Shown piece after piece: positions 5,667 through 10,324 of a stretch of 10,324 nt of DNA. The DNA is taken from NCBI GenBank assembly GCA_030667735.1, contig DAOUVG010000026.1, positions 1-10,324 on the forward strand, written 5' to 3'. Under the pieces are notes generated by a model. The model did not search any database and was not told where the DNA came from. It saw only the letters and a list, made by a program, of their open reading frames with translations. The stretch comes from Dehalococcoidales bacterium (lineage in GTDB: Bacteria; Chloroflexota; Dehalococcoidia; Dehalococcoidales; Fen-1064). Made by a program: the position numbers and the translations under genes. Position 1 is the first letter of the stretch. The number at the start of each line of letters is the position of its first letter.

Positions 5667-6851
5667 TTACTGCCTGGGCAGTCCCAGGACCCTCTGAGCG
5701 ATGATGTTCCGCTTAATTTCTGAAGTACCGGTCTCGATGGTGTTGCCGCGTGACCGGAGGAAATCGTGCTGCCAGCGACCGTGGTCAACGGCATGTTTTG
5801 AGCCTCGCACAAGTCGGCTGTACGGACCCTGTATCTCCATTGCCAGGTCCTGGAGACGCTGGTTGAATTCCATACTGAAGACGCTGCTTACCGCCCCCTG
5901 CGGGCCCGGACGGCCTTCCCTGAGCTCATGGGTGAGGCCGCGGAGCGCCATATATTTGAGGACCATCGTTTCAACGTAGAGCTGGGCCAGCTTCTGCCTG
6001 ACCATGGGGTCACCGTTGTGTCCCATCTCCTTAGCCAGCCGGATGATACCCTTGACCGAGTTTTCCCGCGCTATGGCAGTACCGGCACTTGACCTCTCGA
6101 ACTCAAGGGCACCGGCAGCCACGTACCAGCCCATGTTCACTTCCCCTATTACCTGGTCTCTGGGGATGCGGACGTTGTCAAAGAACGCCTCGTTGAACTC
6201 GGCGGTGCCGGTGATATTGCGCAGCGGACTCACGGTAATACCGGGCGTTTTCATATCGAGGAACAGGTAGCTGATACCGCGGTGCTTACGCACTTCCGGG
6301 TCTGTCCTTACCAGCAGTACCCCCCAGTCTGCCACGTGGGCGCCGCTGCTCCAGACCTTTTGCCCGTTGACGACCCAGTGGTCACCACCATCGACGGCCC
6401 GGGTCTGGACGTTAGCCATGTCGGAGCCGGCTTCCGGTTCCGAGTAGAAGGTGCACCAGATTTCTTCGGCACTGAGGATTTTCGGCAGGTAGCGTTTCTT
6501 CTGCTCTTCCGAGCCGTGGGCCAGGATAGCCGGCCCGCACCAGCCGATGCCGTGGGCATTGGACAGGCCGGGGGCGCGGTGCCTGGCGATTTCCTCATAG
6601 AAAATCACCTGCTCCATGATGGTACCGCCACGACCGCCGTATTCTTTTGGCCAGGTAATGCCGACGAAACCGGCGTCGTAGAGCTTGCGGTGCCACCAGA
6701 CGCTGAAATCGTGGTACTCCTGCGAGTCAACGTCAGGTCCGGCGATATCCCTCCGTCCGTACCACTCCGGTAGCTCCTTCATGTGCATCGTGAGCCATTG
6801 CTTGAGTTCGTCACGGAACGTTTCTTCCTCCGGTGTATAAGAGAAATCCAT
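5667..6851 (-). CDS. Acyl-CoA dehydrogenase family protein, SEPEAGSD partner of the pair
   Basis: This 394-residue acyl-CoA dehydrogenase is the first gene of the pair. It shows GFVGITWPKEYGGRGGT (61-77), the canonical middle-domain motif YSEPEAGSDMANVQTRA (136-152), WVVNGQKVWSSGAHVADWG (159-177), and a C-terminal TIETGTSEIKRNIIAQRVLG (371-390) typical of FadE-like members. The MCAD Glu position is Thr374 (next to Glu373). Glu252 in LEFER (249-253) aligns with the alternative catalytic Glu used by isovaleryl- and long-chain-type enzymes. The RxQFGxxIGxFQ FAD motif seen in its neighbour is not recognisable here (the region around 265-300 reads differently). A strong AGGGAGGGAG ribosome binding site lies just before the ATG. 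It is 46 bases downstream of the transglutaminase-like gene and 17 bases upstream of the second dehydrogenase. Complementary loss of motifs suggests an obligate alpha2beta2 enzyme, as known for mycobacterial steroid FadE pairs. Confidence 0.93.
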   Translation of the reverse strand: MDFSYTPEEETFRDELKQWLTMHMKELPEWYGRRDIAGPDVDSQEYHDFSVWWHRKLYDAGFVGITWPKEYGGRGGTIMEQVIFYEEIARHRAPGLSNAHGIGWCGPAILAHGSEEQKKRYLPKILSAEEIWCTFYSEPEAGSDMANVQTRAVDGGDHWVVNGQKVWSSGAHVADWGVLLVRTDPEVRKHRGISYLFLDMKTPGITVSPLRNITGTAEFNEAFFDNVRIPRDQVIGEVNMGWYVAAGALEFERSSAGTAIARENSVKGIIRLAKEMGHNGDPMVRQKLAQLYVETMVLKYMALRGLTHELREGRPGPQGAVSSVFSMEFNQRLQDLAMEIQGPYSRLVRGSKHAVDHGRWQHDFLRSRGNTIETGTSEIKRNIIAQRVLGLPRQ

Positions 6852-6897
6852 TTCTCCCTCCCTGGTTTCAGATTACCGACCGTTAACTGCTGCCGTC

Positions 6898-7518
6898 TTA
6901 ACCCTGCCAATCGGGGGTCTGGGGGTGCCTCACCATTTCCAGACAGGCATTGAGCTCATCGTAAAAAGCCAGCGACTTCTCGTCGTAGCGGGCTTGCATG
7001 AGATGCGCCTCCAAAGGGTGAAAGACCTCTTCCTCCCCGCAGGGCGTCATCGGCAGCAAGGTATCGCTGAAGCCGTCCCATTTCTGGTTCACGGGAAGCT
7101 CTGCGTTCGCCAGTGGCGGGTCCAGCGTTGCATCCACCAGCACGAGCTTCCTGTCTATCTCTACCTTGCAGGCCAGGTGGTGGCTCATGGGCAACTCCCG
7201 GGATAGTTCTCTGAGCTGCTGCGGGTAGTCGTCCAGGACCTCGGCGCGCTCGCCCCACCTGAAGGGATAGACCGCATACAGGACGAGCAGCCCCAGCCTC
7301 TGGAACATGTTGCCCAGGAGAAAGTGCTTCGGTGTGCATGAACCCCGGCCCAGTTTGAGGATGTCAACGTACCGCACGGAATCGATGAGGTCGGGAAGCA
7401 CGGCGTAGGGGATATCCCGAATCTTCTCATAGACACTGATTCTCGCCTGGACCGGGTTCTTGCCCCGGGTCCACTGCCGGAACTTGTCGTCCAGAATTGC
7501 GTCTGTGGCTATTGACAT
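6898..7518 (-). CDS. Small standalone transglutaminase-like (papain-fold) protein
   Basis: This 206-residue soluble protein has no signal peptide or membrane segment. A transglutaminase-like core is supported by a helix of the RISVYEKIRDIPYAV type (26-40), then the nucleophile region GRGSCTPKHFLLGNMFQRLG (57-76) with Cys61, His113/His114 in MSHHLACKVEID (111-122), and Asp129 in LVLVDATLDP (125-134). Together these give a plausible Cys-His-Asp triad. Bacterial members act as peptidases, amidases or cross-linking enzymes, and the substrate cannot be told. It is the first gene after a candidate promoter at 7579-7607 and precedes the two dehydrogenases by 46 bases. Upstream lies a DUF58/DUF4129 gene pair, a setting in which transglutaminase domains are normally fused into one membrane protein. 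The start codon is the only good ATG; the ribosome binding site (GGCAGG) is weak. Fold call fairly sure; role uncertain. Confidence 0.75.
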   Translation of the reverse strand: MSIATDAILDDKFRQWTRGKNPVQARISVYEKIRDIPYAVLPDLIDSVRYVDILKLGRGSCTPKHFLLGNMFQRLGLLVLYAVYPFRWGERAEVLDDYPQQLRELSRELPMSHHLACKVEIDRKLVLVDATLDPPLANAELPVNQKWDGFSDTLLPMTPCGEEEVFHPLEAHLMQARYDEKSLAFYDELNACLEMVRHPQTPDWQG

Positions 7519-7578
7519 GTCTAACGCCTGCCCTGCATGAGTACACGGGCTTTTCTATATTGTCGCTTGATAGTAATG

Positions 7579-7607
7579 AAGATAGCAGATAAGCCGAAGG
7601 AGGTCAA
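7579..7607 (-). promoter_or_regulatory. Candidate promoter for the transglutaminase/dehydrogenase genes
   Basis: On the minus strand TTGACC (7607-7602; five of six consensus bases) is followed after 17 bases by TATCTT (7584-7579; four of six). The -35 box overlaps the stop codon of the upstream DUF4129 gene. Transcription would start near 7572, about 54 bases before the ATG at 7518. I see no terminator between the two genes, so read-through from upstream is also possible. Confidence 0.4.
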
Positions 7608-9163
7608 TCACTGGCCGACCGACCATCCCTCGTCCCTCCCAGCAGTTGGCGCAGGGTTGCCCAGAGGCTGTTGGCGCGGTCTATCTGCGGGTCAGGGGCT
7701 TCGACGTCCCCGTAGCGGGTACTGACGTACAGATTGGTGAGCTCCGTCAGTTGCCCACTGCCGTCGGGAATCAAGAGGCTCAACCGACGGTTATATTCAT
7801 AGGGTGTCTCCCAGTCGCGGTGAGCGGTACCAGACCGGTAGCCCTGCCAGAGCAGGCGGCGGTAAATCTCCCGGATACCCAGTCTGCCGCCCGACGCCTC
7901 GTCCTCCGCTCCGTACCAGTAGGGAAGGGCGGTTGCTCCTTCGGTTGCCTTGCGCTTGCGCCGCAGGCGCTGCCACAGGGTGCTTAAAAACAGCAGCAGG
8001 TCTGCCTTGAAACCCTCCCAGCTCCAGAGGGACTCATTGATTTCCTCCACGTCCTCCTTCGCCCGGGAAGCCCGGAAGCGGGATATTGCCCTGGCAAGGA
8101 AGTAGGTAACGATGATGGCGACGATAGCGAAGAGTACCCACTTGAGCACCAAGCCAACAATTTCAGGAAGAGGCTGCCCCATGGGGACCTCGGGTTGTTC
8201 TTCGTCTCCCCCGAAGAATTCCGGTGCCTCGAATTCCGGCGTTTGGCCGCCGCGTATAAGATTGATCAGCCACAGGCCGATATAGACCAACGCCGCGGCG
8301 ATGTAACCGAACGGGATGAGGATGTAATTTAATATCTGGCGGGCGATATCAAAGACGGAATTAAGCAGCCGACCGAGAAAGGCCATGAACTCCGGTGAAA
8401 AGATACCGGCGACGGCTATTGCAATGAGGACGATGCTACCGATAACACCAAAAAGAGTGGGCAGCCAGCGGCGGTTGAATGACCGTATCGTCTCTTCCTG
8501 TACCATCCGCTGCTGGATGGAGTGGAGGTTGGTCAGGGCCAGGGCGGAGAGGGCGAAGAAGAAGAATGCCGCCACCTGTGGAGCTATCGTGGACGCCATG
8601 TCCTCCAGGGAGTCGGGACCGAGGCTCACACGCCAGACAATGATGAGGAGCACGAAAGCACCGATGCCAATCAGGAAGGTGCGGTAGATATCGCTCATGA
8701 GAAGCGGCTTTCGCCCGCGGTTGATTCCCCGCCACCAGAGGAAGGCACTTGCCGGCAGAGCTATCATCAGGAGGTCCGGCTTGGTGAAAATGTTGAGGAT
8801 TGTCCTCCCGGTATGGACAAACCACTGCGGGTCGACAAGGCTGAAACCGGCGTGGTATTCGCTGCGGATAGCGGAGTAGACCAGCGCCAGACCGAAGAGG
8901 AGTATGCCAGTCCGGACCCATGATTCGGACCAGTCCCGACTGAGCAGGTACCGGGTGACTATGTAGGAAGCGCCCAGCAGGAATATCGCCGAAGCCAGGC
9001 TCAGTGGAGGACGGTCTCCGGGGAAGAATTCCAGTTTTCCCGCCCAGGCAAGCCAGGGATAGAACCAGAAGACCTCCATGAGAATGATGGCCACCGGCGT
9101 GAAGACAACGGAAATCCAGTTCAGATATGGCAGCCGTCGGAGAAAACGCCTTGCGATTCTCAC
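7604..9163 (-). CDS. Polytopic membrane protein with C-terminal DUF4129 domain
   Basis: This 519-residue integral membrane protein has about nine predicted hydrophobic helices, roughly at residues 14-40, 53-73, 83-99, 131-145, 161-178, 193-212, 233-256, 278-303 and 333-357. An acidic loop (310-332) precedes the last helix. After a basic, soluble stretch comes a DUF4129-like domain (about 425-505): IREIYRRLLWQGYRSG (430-445), WETPYEYNRRLSLLIPD (451-467) and LTELTNLYVSTRYGD (472-486). DUF4129 normally closes TgpA-type proteins, following a transglutaminase core. No Cys-His-Asp core is visible here, so this looks like the membrane scaffold without the enzyme. It starts at GTG, which overlaps the DUF58 stop as GTGA, with AAGGA eight bases upstream, so translation is coupled to DUF58. 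Role inferred: cell-envelope biogenesis or quality control. Confidence 0.85.
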   Translation of the reverse strand: MRIARRFLRRLPYLNWISVVFTPVAIILMEVFWFYPWLAWAGKLEFFPGDRPPLSLASAIFLLGASYIVTRYLLSRDWSESWVRTGILLFGLALVYSAIRSEYHAGFSLVDPQWFVHTGRTILNIFTKPDLLMIALPASAFLWWRGINRGRKPLLMSDIYRTFLIGIGAFVLLIIVWRVSLGPDSLEDMASTIAPQVAAFFFFALSALALTNLHSIQQRMVQEETIRSFNRRWLPTLFGVIGSIVLIAIAVAGIFSPEFMAFLGRLLNSVFDIARQILNYILIPFGYIAAALVYIGLWLINLIRGGQTPEFEAPEFFGGDEEQPEVPMGQPLPEIVGLVLKWVLFAIVAIIVTYFLARAISRFRASRAKEDVEEINESLWSWEGFKADLLLFLSTLWQRLRRKRKATEGATALPYWYGAEDEASGGRLGIREIYRRLLWQGYRSGTAHRDWETPYEYNRRLSLLIPDGSGQLTELTNLYVSTRYGDVEAPDPQIDRANSLWATLRQLLGGTRDGRSASD

Positions 9164-10324
9164 TGTCCCATTCCTTGCAGGGTGATTGTGTCCAGTTCAC
9201 GCCAGGGGACCTCATCGGGGACACGGTACGCGGGCAGTCCATCCCGTCTCAACAGGGTTTGCGAGCCGCCCACCTGCACCAGCGCGACGCTGCGTCCGGC
9301 CCTCTTCATTCTGAGCAGGGTAGCCAGCAGGGCTTCGGTGGGCGCAGCGGTTATCACCAGGATGGTGCTTCCCCATGGCAGGTTCCGGCTTTCCAGAGCA
9401 ACGAACCGGGCTGCGGGCACATTCTCGGCGGAGGAATGCACCTGAGCCAGCGTCTCCAGTATGCGCACCAACTGCTCGGAATGCTGGCTGGGGGCTATCC
9501 TGATGCGCTCACCGGTGAACTGCCGCAACTGGTTTATGTACAGGCCGACGCGGTATCCCGACGACATGGCATGATTGGCAATAGACGCCGCGGCGATGAT
9601 ACCCAGTTCCTGAAGCTGGGGTACTCTTCCCCATTCGGGAGGAGGTACGGTACGCACGTCGAGGAAGATACCCATATCAACACTGGTTGTAGGCTCGAAG
9701 ACCTTGGTCTGAAGACGGCCGAGGCGGGCGCTGGTCTTCCAGTGGATTCGCTTCAGACTGTCACCGGACTGGTATTCCCTGACACCCCTCGTCAGGATGG
9801 GGTCCTGGAAGATGTACCTCTTTATCCGGATGTCACCCAGGGGTTGCTTCGACGGGATGCCCGGCTGTACCACGGGCAGTATCCGGGGGTATACCGTGAG
9901 ACGGTCCACCTGCTCGATGTCCATCTGCTGTCGCGAGAAGCCAAAGAGGTCGCCGGAGCGAATCCGTGTCGGCCCGAAGGTGAAGCAGCCCCGGTGTTCA
10001 CAAAGCAACCGGTAGCGGCGTCTAATCCGGTGGTACCACCCGAGCGAGAAGAGGATGGTGAGGTTGGCACGGGACGGCTTGTATGACCGGGAAGCGTTAC
10101 CGGTGAGCAGAGTCACGTCCTGCGGCATTTCCTCATCGATTTCAAGCCAGGGTAGAGGCAGCGGTTTCCGGTTGGCGATATCCAGTTCGAGCACCACCTC
10201 GTCACCGAAGAAAGCGCGCCTGGTGCTCAGTCGGCGCTGGAACTCGATACGGGTGAGGCTGTAGCGGTCCCAGAGTAGGGTTATGCCCCGTACCAGGAGC
10301 AGCAGCAGGGACACCAGGAGCAGC
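9160..10324 (-). CDS. DUF58 family protein (5' end beyond the window edge)
   Basis: At least 387 codons are open to the right edge. The visible start is a run of Leu/Val (LLLVSLLLLLVRGITLLW), evidently the end of an N-terminal membrane helix, so the real start is probably off the window even though a GTG occurs at 10314. Counting from that GTG, a beta-rich region (about 20-140) precedes the DUF58 signature REYQSGDSLKRIHWKTSARL (179-198) and GRLQTKVFE (199-207). A VWA-like strand (MGIFLDVR, 214-221) follows, then an alpha/beta tail to residue 384. DUF58 proteins usually sit beside a MoxR AAA+ ATPase and a transglutaminase/DUF4129 membrane protein, and the gene order here fits. A MoxR gene would be expected just to the right of the window. 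The DUF4129 gene begins within its stop codon. The molecular function of the family is not settled. Confidence 0.9.
   Translation of the reverse strand, partial: LLLVSLLLLLVRGITLLWDRYSLTRIEFQRRLSTRRAFFGDEVVLELDIANRKPLPLPWLEIDEEMPQDVTLLTGNASRSYKPSRANLTILFSLGWYHRIRRRYRLLCEHRGCFTFGPTRIRSGDLFGFSRQQMDIEQVDRLTVYPRILPVVQPGIPSKQPLGDIRIKRYIFQDPILTRGVREYQSGDSLKRIHWKTSARLGRLQTKVFEPTTSVDMGIFLDVRTVPPPEWGRVPQLQELGIIAAASIANHAMSSGYRVGLYINQLRQFTGERIRIAPSQHSEQLVRILETLAQVHSSAENVPAARFVALESRNLPWGSTILVITAAPTEALLATLLRMKRAGRSVALVQVGGSQTLLRRDGLPAYRVPDEVPWRELDTITLQGMGQ

Noticed and set aside
6282..6773. Plus-strand 163-codon ORF inside the 394-residue dehydrogenase
   Set aside because: It is a shadow of a well-conserved dehydrogenase frame, with no ribosome binding site or domain.
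9127..10086. Plus-strand 319-codon ORF opposite the DUF58 gene
   Set aside because: The minus strand carries the clear DUF58 signature; the antisense frame has no family features and is open because of GC-rich codon use.
1..10324. CRISPR array, tRNA, rRNA, transposase or phage genes
   Set aside because: I looked for regularly spaced repeats, cloverleaf-like segments and mobile-element motifs and found none I could support.

Overview
The window is an accessory stretch of an uncultured-type, moderately GC-rich bacterial genome. My best guess is Chloroflexota, perhaps Dehalococcoidia/SAR202-like. This rests on the mix of CaiB/BaiF CoA-transferases, paired acyl-CoA dehydrogenases and a sulfatase, and on an intergenic repeat of a kind I associate from memory with that group. 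No marker gene confirms it. I see no rRNA, tRNA, CRISPR array, transposase or phage gene.

Layout. (1) Positions 2-811 (+) hold the C-terminal part of a type I sulfatase whose catalytic start lies off the left edge. (2) Positions 812-1285 are intergenic. They hold a nested hairpin/interspersed-repeat element (865-954), a doubtful 51-residue minus-strand ORF whose tail is made of that repeat, and then a near-consensus sigma-70 promoter (TTGACA, 17 nt, TACAAT) followed by a perfect 10-bp operator-like palindrome. (3) Positions 1286-3841 (+) hold two tandem type III (CaiB/BaiF) CoA-transferases, closed by a strong intrinsic terminator at 3869-3910. (4) Positions 3962-4485 (+) hold an extended -10 promoter, a leader of about 110 nt with two mutually exclusive pairings, and a 132-residue protein built from two copies of a Cys-containing, HTH-like repeat ending in CQLGCF. 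I do not recognise its function. (5) On the minus strand, reading right to left: a DUF58 protein (cut by the right edge), a membrane protein with a C-terminal DUF4129 domain (GTGA overlap with DUF58), a candidate internal promoter, a small standalone transglutaminase-like protein, and two adjacent acyl-CoA dehydrogenases. The two halves of the window converge at 4486-4515.

How the genes may work together. The CoA-transferase pair would move CoA onto a carboxylic acid, and the dehydrogenase pair would introduce an alpha,beta double bond into an acyl-CoA. They face each other across the small CQLGCF protein, so a shared catabolic pathway for an unknown acid is plausible but not shown. Both pairs look like complementary subunits rather than simple duplicates. 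The first CoA-transferase has Gln where the family has its catalytic Asp, while the second keeps Asp. In the dehydrogenase pair, one member keeps the C-terminal FAD-binding motifs and the other keeps the substrate-domain SEPEAGSD motif. The DUF58/DUF4129/transglutaminase set resembles the widespread MoxR-DUF58-TgpA cell-envelope cluster, but with the transglutaminase core on a separate polypeptide.

Most distinctive points: the CQLGCF duplicated protein with its switch-like leader, the Asp-to-Gln CoA-transferase pair, and the promoter/palindrome in front of that pair.
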